Below are positions 35,023 to 47,129 of a stretch of 64,000 bases of DNA, piece by piece. The notes below the pieces were generated by a model. That model had not been told where the DNA came from. It saw only the letters and a list, made by a program, of their open reading frames with translations, and did not search any database. The stretch comes from Xenopus tropicalis (Eukaryota > Chordata > Amphibia > Anura > Pipidae). The number at the start of each line of letters is the position of its first letter. The stretch's first letter is position 1. Location: the NCBI RefSeq assembly GCF_000004195.4, contig NC_030677.2:178009872-178073871 (forward strand), read 5' to 3'. Both the position numbers and the translations under genes were made by a program.

Positions 35023-36050
35023 GTTTTCTCAACAATAAGGTAAAACCACTGAGGAAGTGCTTATGGCAGCATTGCAGTGTTCATTAGTGAGCGTTAAAGG
35101 TATATTCTTTACATGGCAGATCTAATAGAGGGCCCCACACTAGCATAACAGGTTTCATTAAGAAAAAGGCTGGACTGTAGCAGTAACAGAGGCAGATAGT
35201 AAAGATGGTGAAAGTAAATAAATGAAATAAAAGGAAATGTAAAGAGATTAGTATGTTCCAGCTTTGTTGTGTTCTCCATGTTAATGTTTCTCATTTGCAG
35301 GTAAAAAAATTGCTCACTCTGAGCTAGTCATCATCAGCATAAATGACTGTCAAATGCATTGTTTTCCTACTTAGAAATATCACAAACCCTGTAGGCTAAA
35401 TCTAACAGAGTTCTTGTTAATTGTAGTGGCTTTGCCATCCATTTATAGTGGCTATTGCTGAGGCTTGCTACTAAGAGCTTTCCTATTGTAAAGGCTTTAG
35501 TACAAAATAGGAACACATAAGGGTGCATTTACTTGCCCTGATGCAGTGAGCAAAGTGCAGCTGGGACGCAGTGTGTTGTTACATGCACAAACAGGCGCAG
35601 AATCAAGGTGTTAATTTTTCATAACTTTATAATATAATTGTCCAGTATTGTGTTCAATCATTCATAATGCTAACAGGTAGGGGCCTCAACCAACTACACC
35701 ACATCAAAATGGCAGTATTAAACTAATACAAATTATTAGCATTAAGATTTAATGTTAGAAAAAACACAGTTTGTTCAGACAGTGTACGTGGAACTAAATG
35801 AGGTGGGGAGACCTAAAGGAAGATGTGAAAAATACATTCTGCAGTACATTTTGCTTTCTTTGTCCTTTCACTTTGTAATAAACTCCACCAAGACCTGCTG
35901 TAGGCAGCAGTGCAGTGTTTTATGGGAGTCATTGTAAAGCTAATACGTTGCAGTTCCACAGGGGTTACATAGGAACATCTCCACTGCTCAGTAGGCTATT
36001 GGTGCTTTAATACCTAGGGCCATATTTTAGTCGTAATAGTATATCTGTTG
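35023..36050. other. intronic spacer
   Basis: No gene. The short frames at 35109-35294 and 35752-35937 have no coding features. Confidence 0.35.
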
Positions 36051-36319
36051 GTGCCAGAGTTGGCCTGGGTACCCCGGGGCCCTTGCGTACTTGACTTAAG
36101 GACCCACCATGCAGCCTCCAAAGGGCCCCCCAACCAGACACAGCCACTTCCTACTCCACTGCACTACTTAATTTGCTGTTAAAAATGGCCATGTGTTCCA
36201 CAGTGGAACACACAGCAGTAGAGGGGGGAGCAGTGACTGGGAAGCTGGCTTGCAGGCAGATAACAGGGCCGGTGCCCTCCAGGACTTTTTCTAGTATCCC
36301 AGTGGGCCAGTCTGACAGT
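36051..36319. mobile_element. hAT-like MITE, decayed ends
   Basis: The right end GTGGGCCAGTCTGACAGTC and the left GTGCCAGAGTTGGCCTGGG are imperfect inverted repeats of the frog CAGTGTCAGACTGG group. The interior is G/C-rich (GGGTACCCCGGGGCCC, CAAAGGGCCCCCCAACC), in contrast to its flanks. Confidence 0.6.
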
Positions 36320-36949
36320 CATTCAAACATCCATCAGCAGAAGGGTTAAACACACTTTTTTTATTCTGTTTCATTTTTGTACCAATGATTTTAACACATG
36401 GCAAAATGGAATACTTTGGATAGGAGGTATAAATTGGAAGAATATAGATTTCTAATTGATATGACAGAATCATAAATTGTAGCCTTTTCAAAGCACAACG
36501 CCTCTTCCAAATATGACTTGAATTGCTCAGCATTTAATTCTGTTTCTTGTATTTACTGACCACTGTGTATGTTTTTATGTTTTTACCCCTTTGGTACTAG
36601 ATAAACATTATACAAATAATTTAGTTATAGAAACTTCTAGTCAGCCACCATAGCCCAGAAAAAATATGAATATAACTTGGACACTATTTCCCATTTCTAA
36701 CCATCTTTATCCTTAAAGTCAGTGCTGTCTTCCAACTTATATTAGTTGTCCTAAATTGCAGGTACTTTTCTAAGCAATTGTCTAGAAATTGGAATGGCTA
36801 AAGAGCACGACCAATTGAAAGCGCACTTATTATTTGTAATAATTGTACTTTAATGGGTAGCACAAACAGTACGGACAGTAATTTGTAGCTAGCGGTTCTG
36901 TGATGCTATCCATATGTTCCTTACAGCTGTTTTCATTTTTACCTAACAG
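36320..36949. other. intron segment just upstream of the exon
   Basis: No repeat recognised. It contains the branch-point and pyrimidine region for the acceptor at 36949/36950. Confidence 0.5.
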
Positions 36950-37066
36950 ATGATTCAACGCGAAGCTGATGTGAAAAATAAAGTTGCTGCTGTGGCTCTG
37001 ACAGATTCTGTGCATAATGTGTGGCATCAGGATGCAAGTAAAACGCTTCGAGAATGGATGCGAGAG
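36950..37066 (+). CDS. arb2a: ARB2A (FAM172A) internal exon, 39 codons, phase 0 at both ends
   Basis: This 117-bp exon translates without interruption to 39 residues starting [12 protein letters not shown], then [12 protein letters not shown], and ending LREWMRE. It matches the C-terminal third of vertebrate ARB2A/FAM172A almost residue for residue, with only conservative changes from the human protein as I remember it. The ATG at the exon start is an internal Met, not a start codon. The acceptor is a T-rich tract plus CTAACAG and the donor is GAG|GTAAAA. The family has an alpha/beta-hydrolase-like Arb2 fold; the vertebrate protein is mainly nuclear and is linked to Argonaute-2, CHD7 and splicing-factor interactions. 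The Ser elbow (AHSYGG) lies in the exon before, outside what I can find. The TDSVH segment here holds conserved Asp and His residues that could complete an active-site-like cluster; that last point is inference. Confidence 0.93.
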
Positions 37067-38639
37067 GTAAAAATGTTAATGGTATCTTAGTGTGACTGAG
37101 CTCATGTACATACAATATATTATTATTAATAGTAACATGTATTTGCCACATACAAGTAAATATAATGAAGTGAAACTTTGTCTTAAAGGGCAACTAAATT
37201 ACTATATAATATATTTTCTGACATTTGGGGAAAAGAATATATTATGAGTAGGTACTAAAAATGCACCAGTGCAGTTGCCCATAGCTACAAATCACAAATC
37301 ACTTTGCTTTCATAACGCCTTTCTAACTGGCATCAGACTGATTAAAACTAATTGAGGATTGGTTATTATGGGCAACTGGATTTTAGGGTCTATATTTATA
37401 AATGAACCCTTATATTTCTAAAATCTAGACACTGTGGCCATGAAGCTGAAACAGTTGCCCATTTGGTGAATGTTTTATGTGCTATACAAATATCAGGCAT
37501 GTTTCACATTGAGTCGTGATTGTAAGTTCACCAGCGTTTGATGGTTTCTGTCTTCCTTTTCAATAATAAAACACAGTATTTCGAGAAATTACTTGTTTTT
37601 TTTGTATATTGGGATAGTCAGCTGGCAGTTAATAAATGGTTAAATAACTTAGGTGCCTTATACTCAAAATATGTTGTATACTTCATTCAGCTTCATTATA
37701 AGTGGTCAGCTAAATTCATAGATACATTAGTCCTGTGGTATTGATACCATTAATAGTGGCTTGCTTATAGCTGAGTGTTTGCCACACGTAACAGTGCAAG
37801 TTTGGATTTGTGCTGCCAGTTACCTGTTTATATAATACATTGTGGTTTAAAAGAAATAACTAGAATCAGAATACCCCTAATTTTTCATTAAAAAAATTCA
37901 TACAACTGTGAAATAAAACTAAGGGAGAGTTAACAAAGTTAGGTTAAGGCAGAACTGCAATATATAGCTTTTATTAAATTCTAAGATGTGGAAAAATTAT
38001 TAAAAAGAGATTCATTTATGTGTTGATGGGTATCCATTTAAAATATTACTTGTGGCCTTGCACCTCCATGGAACCAATGATTCCCTGTAACCCACCAGCA
38101 GACAGCTGCCTAAGAGCACTGGGGGTCTTTGTGCACAACAGCTGGGCTAAAGTGAGTATGGCAGTATAAAAAAGACATACAGTACCGTATCCATAAATAT
38201 TTTGAGCAGCAAAACCTAATATTAATATTGTTGTATTTGCTTTATCAAGTGTTTATTAGGGTTGGTCTCAGTTTCGTACCTTAGTTACACAATACCCGAT
38301 TATGATTATCAGGAATTTTATGTTTCTGTCACCTGAGAGTATAGAGGCAATTATGTTCTTAAGGAATTACCTCATAATCAAATAATCCTAAACTAAGGAC
38401 TTCCAAGGCCCCCAAGGTAATACATTTCATATGTTAATCCGTCCCAGGGCTTTTTGCCTTCTTACTATCTGAGCAGCTGAGTGAGAACTCAACAAGGCTC
38501 TTTAGTGCCACCAACAAACCCATTAAACACATTATTTAGCTTAGATTATTCTCTACTGGTTATAGCCTTCATGTATTAATTATATACATAAAGCTTTTTT
38601 GTCTCTTATCTCCCTCCCTCATATATGTCTAATTGTATG

Positions 38640-39380
38640 TATATATTATAAGGGGTTAAATAATGGGTGGTGTTGAATTAAAATGCGACGTTAATAAAAT
38701 TAAACTGACTTAATCTGCGTGAGGCCAAGCCGCCTTGATATTTTTTTAAGCATTATCTTGAATAGTTGGTGGCGGGTGAAAAGAATGAAGGATATTTAAA
38801 ATATATAACTAATAGCTGCTTGTCTTATCCCCTAATTGCTGTCATTACCGAGAGACGAGAGGAAAAAAGTTCTTCATTTAAGACCATTTCTGTTGTAAGA
38901 GTGTCGGCCTATTTTTAGCAACCATAGAAGTCATGGATTTTGAATGTATGAAGAGCTGGGATGAATGATAAAGCAAATCGCTACTTTGCATATCTTGTCA
39001 GTGCATTTCAGGATACTATTTCTTTTTATAAGCGCTACTCGTCGCTCCTTTAAAAGATGTGTTAATTGCGTGCTAATGTATAGCGTTTTACAGAGCTCTG
39101 TGCACTGTCACAGGCAACCCTCATCTTTGTGAATACAAACTTAGCACTAATAGAATAAAGAAAATAAGTCCCTCTTTGCCGGAATTTCCACCTTTGATAG
39201 CTGGGCAGCCCTATCATATTTATTCTAATTAAGACTAAATTTGTCTGATTTTTTTTTTTCAGATTCTAAAGCTTTTAGAATTCCTGTTGCGCCGTGCCTG
39301 AATTATTGAAAAATGTGTTTTAGAACAAAAGCGCGTAGAAAAAAATCTGCATCTTGAAACATTGATGTTGCATTTGTTTT
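38640..39380. promoter_or_regulatory. candidate conserved non-coding element (strongest)
   Basis: 740 bp without MITE ends or simple repeats and with intact-looking complex sequence: GCGACGTTAATAAAATTAAAC, TTTGCATATCTTGTC, GCGCTACTCGTCGCTCC, GTTAATTGCGTGCTAATG. CpG words survive in an AT-rich setting. No exon-like frame bounded by splice sites. Enhancer function is inference. Confidence 0.4.
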
Positions 39381-39789
39381 TATGAATTTCCCTCCCTACA
39401 GTTAAAATGTTTGATTGATCTGCCTTTGCTTACAAAAACCCCACCATTCTTTGTGAACTTCACTTTCTAATCTCTTACAGCAACTCTTCCTTTATGCCAT
39501 TCCTGCTCTCCCTGGTCCCAGAACAGTAGGGTTGCCTTGACAAATCTATTCAGTACCCATTCCTTAGTCTTTATTGGTGGGGATTCAAGGCTTTGAAATT
39601 CTCTCCTCACTGCTATACAGCTGACATCTTCCTCCAGACAGAATGAATTAAGGAAATACAATAAGACACTTGATCTACCAGTCAAGGATCTTTCCACGTC
39701 GTGGACGGATTCCATGGTGCTCAAGTAGGACAGCAAGCATCTAAAAATACACAATACATGCTTGTTTACCGGAATAGCATTCAATCTCC

Positions 39790-40260
39790 TTTCATTTATT
39801 TATTTTGCAAAACATGATTAATGGAGCTCGTTTATCTGCACATAAAAAATCTTTGTTTAAAGTGGTAAAATTAATATTAAACAGTGCATCTGTTGCGCTG
39901 CCGCAGTAGTTTTGCTAATATTAGACTGTTAAAAATCCATGTCTCCCTGCACAAAGTATTTTGTTTGGTCAGGGTTTATCACATGTGTGGCAGGCTGTGT
40001 TTAGGTTATGACTTCAGAGCATAATAATCTGCCTAGCTTTGGGGATTCTTAACAGGGGATCTCAGTTAATTGTCACTGCAGTGTGATGGATGTATGCTAA
40101 TCACTCTTAGTCATTATTTATTCTCATTCACCTAATTTGTCATCCCGGCTCTACTGATGCCATCAGAATAAGGTTTTGCCTGTAACTGTTTCCAGTGGAG
40201 TTAGGAATCAAGAGCAACAGTAACTAGGAAATGCGAACAATGGAAATGTAGCTCCTAATT
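39790..40260. promoter_or_regulatory. candidate conserved non-coding element
   Basis: A repeat-free block ending about 200 bp before the second exon, with ATTAATATTAAACAGTGC, CTAATCACTCTTAGTC and CACCTAATTTGTCATCC. Could also hold splicing enhancers. Confidence 0.35.
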
Positions 40261-40467
40261 TTGTGCATGGACGATATTTAATTGATTGAGTTCCTATAAA
40301 GTCCAAAATTCCCTTGAATTCCCTTGTAGCATTTTAAGGTTTTTTGGCAATGGGCAATGCATAGCTGCAAATAACAAGCAAAGAAAGTATTTTATGGTGT
40401 AGATTAAAGAGATGCCTGCTCCTTAGGTGGCTGTTTTAACCGGCTTGCCCTGTATTTCTCATTGCAG

Positions 40468-40552
40468 AACTGCTGTAATTGGGTGTCCAGCAGCGAACCT
40501 TTGGACACATCAGTGGAATCGACATTACCAGACTGCCCACGTGTATCAGCAG
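40468..40552 (+). CDS. arb2a: ARB2A (FAM172A) internal exon, 28 codons plus 1 base
   Basis: This 85-bp exon continues the reading frame of the exon at 36950. It encodes [18 protein letters not shown] and then LPDCPRVSA, plus the first base of a Gly codon, so the downstream intron is phase 1. Joined in frame, the two exons give the REWMREN transition known in vertebrate ARB2A. The acceptor is CATTGCAG and the donor GCAG|GTAGAA. The family protein continues for roughly 45 more residues, ending in a basic tail; that final exon is not seen in the remaining 23 kb. The segment follows the hydrolase-like core and is strongly conserved despite lacking obvious catalytic residues. The absence of stops, the correct phase and the splice sites make a processed pseudogene very unlikely. 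Confidence 0.93.
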
Positions 40553-40739
40553 GTAGAACTTTTGTGCACTGCTTTTCTTTCTCATTTAAATGCCCTGTAA
40601 TGATTTTCCAAGACTAGTGTTGATTTAGTCTGATATTCATCATTTTCTTATTTGTACAGTACAAGAAAACCATACTGTATCCACTGTTTGCAACCTAGTA
40701 ACATGCCAAGGAAATAGCTATAATAATTAAGGAGCAGTA

Positions 40740-41069
40740 CATGTATGGGGCCTGTTATCCAGAATGCTTGGGACCTGGGGTCTTTCTTTAATTTGGACCT
40801 CCATTCCAGAAGTCTACTAAAAAATCAAATAAAAATTAAATAAACCCAGTAGGATTGTTTTGCCTCCAAAAAGGATTAATTATATGTTAGTTGGGATCAA
40901 GTACAGGAACTGTTTTATTATTACAGAGAAAAAGAAAATCATTTTTATTGAATTACTTGATTTATTGAATTTGAATTATTTGATTAAAATGAAGTCTATG
41001 TGAGATGGCCTTCCCATAATTCAGAGGTTTCTGGATAATGGATTTTCAGGTAGTGAATCCTATAACTAT
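40740..41069 (-). mobile_element. CAGGTATGGG-end MITE, reverse orientation
   Basis: CATGTATGGGGCCTGTTATCC after TA (40738-40739) is one end; the interior GTACAGGAACTGTTTTATTA and GAAGTCTATGTGAGATGGCC is the reverse of the family. The other end is decayed (CCTATAACTATA). Confidence 0.82.
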
Positions 41070-41356
41070 ATATACAAACTGAGGTCCCTTGCATGGTAGA
41101 GGGATGCAAGTTGCCAAACTCTGTAATTATTCCATGCAAGGAATGGGGGTAACTCTTTCTCTGTGACACCTAAGCACAGTCAGTGGGGGTTAAGGGATGT
41201 TTGGGACATAGATGAGAGAAGGCAAATCCTTATTTATTAGTAACTGTAGTTCATGTTGGTAGCTGGGGGGAATAAGAAGCATTTATATCCTTCATCAAAT
41301 ATAAACATGATTTTATCCATTTAACTATTTAAAGCGAGGATCAGTATGAAAACAGC

Positions 41357-41365
<9 letters not shown>

Positions 41366-41396
<31 letters not shown>
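41366..41396. repeat. AT microsatellite
   Basis: A TA tract at the left boundary of the following MITE, as also happens at 30079 and 2182; TA-targeting elements tend to lie beside such tracts. Confidence 0.85.
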
Positions 41397-41399
<3 letters not shown>

Positions 41400-41691
41400 G
41401 AATGGGATCCCTTATCCGGAAACCTGTTATCCAGAAATCTCCGAATTACGGAAAGCCTGTCTCCCATAGACTTCATATTACTCAAATAATTCAGAACTTT
41501 AAAACTGATTTCCTTTTTCTCTGTAGAAATAAAACAGTACCTTGTAATTGATCCCAACTACGATATAATTAATCCTTATTGAATGCAAAACAATCCTATT
41601 GGGTTTAATTAATGTTTTATTGATTTTTTAGTAGACTTAAGGTATAAAGATCCAAATTACGGAAAGACCCCTTATCCAGAATACCCTTGGT
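41397..41691 (+). mobile_element. CAGGTATGGG-end MITE, 3' truncated
   Basis: Starts CAGGAATGGGATCCC next to TA and follows the family to CCTTATCCAGAATACCC, then stops. Confidence 0.85.
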
Positions 41692-41853
41692 ATAAGGCAG
41701 TGAGTGCTGTTCCCACTGTGTGCCTGTGCTGATCTGGACATGATGTTACTGGAACTGGAGGCCAAGTGAGACAAAACTGAGAAAATATAAGTGTAAGAAA
41801 GAAAGTGGGGGCCACAGCATAAACAGTCCTGATGTACACCATGCACACTATTT

Positions 41854-42055
41854 TTAAAGCGCCAGTAACACCAATAAATAAAAGGGCATGTATACATTTA
41901 TCTATATTGTTATTCTTTGCAGGTAAAAAACATGTGTTTTCTTCAGAAACTGTAATACCGCTTATATTAATAAGCTACTGTGTGCCCATGGGGTTTGCAC
42001 TTTTAATATAAATTGTACTTAGAACCCACTTTTTATATCAGATAACAGAAGAGCT
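41854..42055 (+). mobile_element. T2-type MITE, left half
   Basis: TTAAAGCGCCAGTAACACCA at the start, then TTCTTCAGAAACTGTAATACC and AGCTACTGTGTGCCCATGGGG: the 3244 family, truncated in the middle. Confidence 0.7.
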
Positions 42056-43413
42056 CGTTAGAATGAAATACATTTAGTACTGAAGTGTAAGCTTAACAGG
42101 TATTAAAGCTCATTCATCCATAACATAATATTGTATTTTGCCAGGAAATGTTATATTTCCAGGTACTATGTGAATAGATATTTACATTTAAAATGAATTA
42201 CTTTAATCTTATAGTATGTATTATTGGCCCAATGTCAAGTAAAAAAAAAAATTAAAAAAGATCTTAAAGAGGAAAATAGAAGTAAATCAATCAAGAGCTT
42301 ATCTTACCTTTTCATTTCACCCCACTTAGTTGCAGTTATTAAAGTCACCCTCGTTGCTAGTTGTGCCTACTTATGGCTCTTGTGCAATTTTAGGGGAGGT
42401 AAAGGCCTCCCCCAAATAGCACGGGTTCTAATACATTCCCTTAAAAGATTATACTTTGGAATACCTATGCTTTATTTTTTTTATACACCTTTGTACAAGT
42501 TATATTAATTGTAATTTGAAGCTGCAAAGGGTCTGTGTAGTGACCAAAGCAGGAGCCAATCAGAAACCTGCACACATCACTCATATGTACCATGTGTACT
42601 TATATCTGATTAGCTCCCACTGTGGTTCCCTGCCCCGTACCTGACTGGTTTAAAGAGGATCACAGTTTCAGTTGTCAGATGCATAAATATATATATATGT
42701 GCTTATTTTTTAAAGGGATTCTCTACATTTGGAGGAAAGATTTTATATCCCACTTTAAAAAGAAAAAAATAAGTGAGGTTGGGGTTTTAACATTCATATG
42801 TATTACATAACAGTGTTAAGAATGTTCTGTATGAGTCCTGCTAGTCCTGCCCCTTTAGGAACAAGCTGTCAATGTGTGGAGGTTAGCTAGGGGGTGATTT
42901 TGACATAAATATTCAGCAATTGTCTGTTAAATTTAAACAGCAGGCCCTATATACAGTCAGTAATAGGTCATAATCATTATGAATATTTCATATGGTGTTC
43001 CCTAGGCTACGAAAAATAAATTTATATCATGTAAGATTTTGTTTATTATGATTTGGGGTCTTGGGATATGGTTATATATAACAATAGATACTTAACTTAG
43101 GCAGCTCTCATTTTTATGAAATAAATGCAGTTCTGTAGTCTTATGGTAGCTGCTTTTTTTTTTTTGTTTTTTTTTTTTATCTTTCTTGAAAGAAATGTTT
43201 GTGTTTTTCTATTACTTCAGGCTGTAAGTATATTGGGAAAATACACATAGACAGGGCTCATTTGCAAGGCAGGAACAAGTGTGAAGCCCTAGAATGGAAC
43301 ACACAATGTGCACAAGTTAACAATGTTCAGAAAAGTGCAGCCTTGTAGATTGCCAAAAAAGACTGTTATGCAGTGGTAGAATTCAGAATTCCTAAATCCC
43401 CATACATCAGTAA
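42056..43413. other. intronic spacer
   Basis: About 42535-42625 has CAGGAGCCAATCAGAAACC ... TATCTGATTAGCTCCCACTG, an inverted pair typical of a small repeat. A T tract interrupted by one G lies at 43155-43179. No gene. Confidence 0.4.
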
Positions 43414-43660
43414 CAGTGTCAGACTGGGGCAGGCGGAGCCCACCGGAATGCCCTATCAAAGGACCCACCACTCCGACCTCACCCAGTTCCCCCAGCTAAG
43501 GGCCCACTGCTCCCCAAAAATACTGCACAGTTAAGTATTGCGCAATGCCTTCCGGAACCCTAGTGCTCTACCACTCAGCCTACTGGGGTGCAGTGGGGCT
43601 CAACAGGACCAGGGCCCACCGTGTTTTCTCATGGTACATCAGTGGACCAGTCCAACCATG
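43414..43660. mobile_element. hAT-like MITE (CAGTGTCAGACTGGGGC)
   Basis: The left end CAGTGTCAGACTGGGGCAG and the right end GGACCAGTCCAACCATG are partial inverted repeats. The interior is G/C-rich with GGCCCACTGCTCCCC and CAGGGCCCACCG, as in other frog members. No clean 8-bp duplication. Confidence 0.7.
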
Positions 43661-45798
43661 ATCAATAACATGTTTCTCTTGGTCAATATTGAGATTTGTC
43701 ATTCGTCAGTAACCTCAGACAACAGCATACTTCCCTCCCCGTACTAATCCTTTCTTAAATTCTTCTACAGAATTAGCCAGAACTATTGCCCAAAGCAAGG
43801 AATTATGTCATTTTATTAATGTCTTCTTTTAGGGGCAGCCCAGTGACTTTCTACATACTTAATTATTCCTTTATATTCCTTAAGGGGGATAAAAATGGCA
43901 CACTGGCCTGTTTTGAATGCTGCGTATGTTACCTAGAAATACACACTTACTTTTTCCTAGGCAACCATTGACTAACAACTGCTCCATGTCAGGCAAGTTT
44001 ATGATTTGAATGTAAGTCCATTGATTGGGGGTGAGTTGGGGGTTGGCAGTTGCTTTATGTGGTCTTCTAATATCCTTTTATTTTACAGGGGTGGTCTATT
44101 ATTCCCTATATGTGGCATCTAAAGTACCATAATTACAGAAATGCTTGATTCTTTTTTTATTTTTAAAGCAATGTCTTATTATTTTTTAGTACTCATCATG
44201 CTATTTAAGATCCTTAAAGTATCTTTATGTGTAGAAATGTGTGTATAATGTAAGTAATCTACTTCAAATTTTCAAAAAGTGCACAAAGAAATTAATATTT
44301 CATATATTAGTTACTTGCATTATACTGACATAATATCAAGAAAAAAAGAATAATGCACTAAATATGATTAGAAAATACAACAATGGGCCTTGAAGCAACA
44401 AAAATTAACTTCTGCTGTTTGCTATCCTTGTACAATTTACTAGGCCTCCTAATGTCCCTGTGATACAATAAGAAGAACAGCTTTGGGAAACAGACAGTCT
44501 GACAGCTTATGATGTATGAATGAGAAAGCTATACGATAATATATTCACCATATGTTCATTGTGTGGGGCAGAGGCAGCATTGGATCTATAGGAATAAGGA
44601 GTGCATATGGGAGGTATGGCTGGAATAGTCTTTTATGAAATGATGGGTTAAAACACTCTGGGTAATTAGAAACATACTGCGTGAATCAAACAGAATCATT
44701 CTGATATTTCCCATGAGAATGTCTTAAATATAATATTCAAGCAGCTTAATAAAGGGGGATGCATAAAAGCACCGGTGATCAATGATCCCGTCAGATCGGA
44801 GAGGTGAAAATGAAAAGATAGAAGAATACATCACCCAGACACATGTTTGACTTGGCATATGGCTAAGTGCTCGCACCCTGTTGTAAAGCTTCAATACTAT
44901 GCTATGTATATATGAATAGCCAGTGTAGGTAAGTGTTCTCTGAATCATTGGACAGCCTGAGATTTAGGTGCTAATTTTCATTAAGACTGGTTGCACTTGT
45001 TTTTTTTGTTTTCATGCCTATTCTGAAATTTGCCTTGGTGATATCACAGAAAAAGCTGGGTCATATCAAGCACTGAGGGGGCACGTGTGACAGCTGGCTG
45101 TGTCACCAACAATCACACACAAACTGAAATTCTAGAAATTCTTAGCAAGTGGCTTTTTTGTAATTGATGGCTTCATTAACAATAAAGCTTCTTAGAGAAT
45201 ACAAAATGCATTGGAAAAATCATGTTTAATAATATCAGAAGAAGAACAAAATTGTTTTGCATATAATAAATGCTCCGGCTTTTTGCTGAAGGTGGGCTTC
45301 AGAACCTGTTAGATTGCTATGCAGCAAATAAACCCAAGGAGCTTAGTCATACACTACATAGTGCAAAGAGGGACTCTGTTTTCCACTTTTTAAAGCAATG
45401 AGCATTGCAGCTGGAAGAGGCAGTTTCCTATCAGACTTTTCCATGAGGATCACAGCATTTTAGGTTTGACCTCCAACCTCAGCGATGGAGGAAACTTCAA
45501 TAAACTGCAGAGACACAGAGAAAATTCTCCTGCACCAGATCAGTACATACAACTCGCACTGGCCCCCTGCCATATAGCATAATCTAATTATTTGCCTGCA
45601 ACACCTTCTGACATGGCAGATGTGCCGTCTACTCCTACCACTGTCGGTGCTCTGCTCACCCACACTCTGATACATTTCCAGACTTATAGCTGGAACCCTG
45701 ACTGTTATACGTAAGCACTTTAGGTTACAATAAAATGATTCCATTGTATTTGGGTACAGGGTTTTTTTTTGTTTTTCTTTTTAGCAAAGTGTGTTATA
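43661..45798. other. intronic spacer
   Basis: No supported gene. A 94-codon minus-strand frame at 45460-45744 is Cys/Arg-rich and unlike known domains as far as I can tell; its DNA is more G/C-rich than its flanks and may be an old repeat. Confidence 0.35.
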
Positions 45799-46005
45799 CA
45801 GGTATGGGATCTGTTATCCGGGAACCTATTATCCAAAAAGTTCAAAATTGCAGGAAGGTCATCTTCCATAGACTCCATATTAATTATAACATTCAATATT
45901 TGAAAACATATATTCCTTATCTTTGTAATAATAAAACAGTACCTTCTATTGGGATAATTTCATGTTTAAATGGTTTTTAGCAGATCCAAATTACTGAAAG
46001 ACCCC
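45799..46005 (+). mobile_element. CAGGTATGGG-end MITE, 3' truncated
   Basis: Starts CAGGTATGGGATCTGTTATCC after TA and runs through CCATAGACTCCATATTAA to GCAGATCCAAATTACTGAAA. It is cut where the TTAA plus poly-G junction begins. Confidence 0.82.
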
Positions 46006-46380
46006 TTAAAGGGGGGGGGGGGGTTAACTCTGAATTTGCATGTCAGAAGTTTGAAAACCCATTAGTGAGAAGTGGGCCGGCCTGAGGGTTTTCCTGTGGG
46101 TTGGGTGGGTCTAGACATTTTTCCACAACAGTTGCACTTTGCGGGCGGTTTAAGGCTGGACTATCTCTTCTACCCTCCCTGGCCATGATTATACTCTGCC
46201 AGGCTTTAGAAGTCTCTATTTATAGGCGCAGGGCTGCCCCGCCTCCTTCGTGATGTCAAAGATGGGGCAGATCTATAAATAGAGGTAACTTGGTGGGTGG
46301 GGGCAAGGATGGGAACAGACAGTTAGAGTCGAGCTCAAATCAACTTTTTGTCAACTTGCACATCGCTATTTTTCTTGTCA
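46006..46380 (+). repeat. TTAA + G13 tract followed by hairpin repeat
   Basis: TTAAA at 46006 is followed by 13 G (46011-46023). Further on, TCTCTATTTATAG (46213) and CTATAAATAGAG (46273) form a hairpin around a G/C-rich loop. Probably a Xenopus MITE with a T2-like left end; GGTGGGTGGGGGCAAGG near 46291 could form a quadruplex. Confidence 0.5.
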
Positions 46381-47129
46381 CGCTCAAAGCTTCTATAAAA
46401 AGGCTTTAATGTTAAATGGGTCTCATACCCAGCATTAATCTGGTATGGGATCGTAATCAAAGTTTTGTGCTTGTGATCACCTGACAAAGGATAAGGTTCT
46501 ATATATGGGCAGTGATTGGGAACCTCCTTGAATTGTCTTCTAGTAGAATAGCTTTGTTAGGCTGTTTGCACTAAACCACTGTTTGTGATATTTGCAGAGA
46601 GAATTGAGAATCTTCTATAAATAAGAAGAGCCAGCTGTTGCAAAGGACGGCTGAACGAATGATGCTTGTTTAGAGTAAAATTGTAGTTATTTTGTTGATT
46701 GCTATTGCTTGGGGGAAAAAAGACAAAGGGAACTTATTTAAACTGAAATTATATCTTTCTTTAGGGGGTGGAGCTGTCCCTGTGAATAAGTCCTTCAAGT
46801 GTTTTAGTAACCACATTCTTGTTATGTTAAATACTCCATGCAAAGGCTTCTGGCCAGAAGTTTCGTCCTGTCAATACACGTGTATTGGAGTTCTGAGCCG
46901 ACCTCTCATTATATTATTTAGGGAGTTAGGAAGTTGGGAAGGATTCACCTCTTACTATACGTGACTATAACGGAGGCATGTAAGCAGAAATGGACCCAGG
47001 CAGGCTCTGAGGAAAAGGGAGAGTGGGGAGTGCATAATTATAATGTGCTGCCAAACCCTGGAATACATTGTGTCATTACCCAGGAAGGAAGATAATAAGA
47101 GAAGCAGCTGCTAATGGTGGAGAGTCAAT
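46381..47129. other. intronic spacer
   Basis: Nothing recognised. Confidence 0.35.

Larger units (their letters stand above)
1..36949 (+). other. arb2a: arb2a intron, upstream (partial)
   Basis: Everything before the first recognised arb2a exon is read as the 3' part of one large intron that enters the window from the left. It ends in a good acceptor: a pyrimidine-rich tract and ACCTAACAG directly before 36950. I looked for the preceding exon, expected to carry the AHSYGG nucleophile-elbow motif, and did not find it. The stretch is mostly transposon remnants and AT-rich spacer. That the whole stretch is a single intron is inferred; a small unrecognised exon could be hidden in it. Confidence 0.7.
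37067..40467 (+). other. arb2a: arb2a intron, complete, 3401 bp
   Basis: This is a phase-0 GT-AG intron between the two recognised exons. The donor is GAG|GTAAAA; the acceptor has a pyrimidine tract ending in TTTCTCATTGCAG. A TTAAAGGGCAAC string at 37189 looks like the end of a T2-type MITE. A palindromic repeat-like segment containing GTTGCCCATAG and its inverse ATGGGCAACTG lies at about 37270-37380. The central and distal part (38.6-40.3 kb) is repeat-poor and is listed separately as candidate conserved non-coding sequence. Confidence 0.9.
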
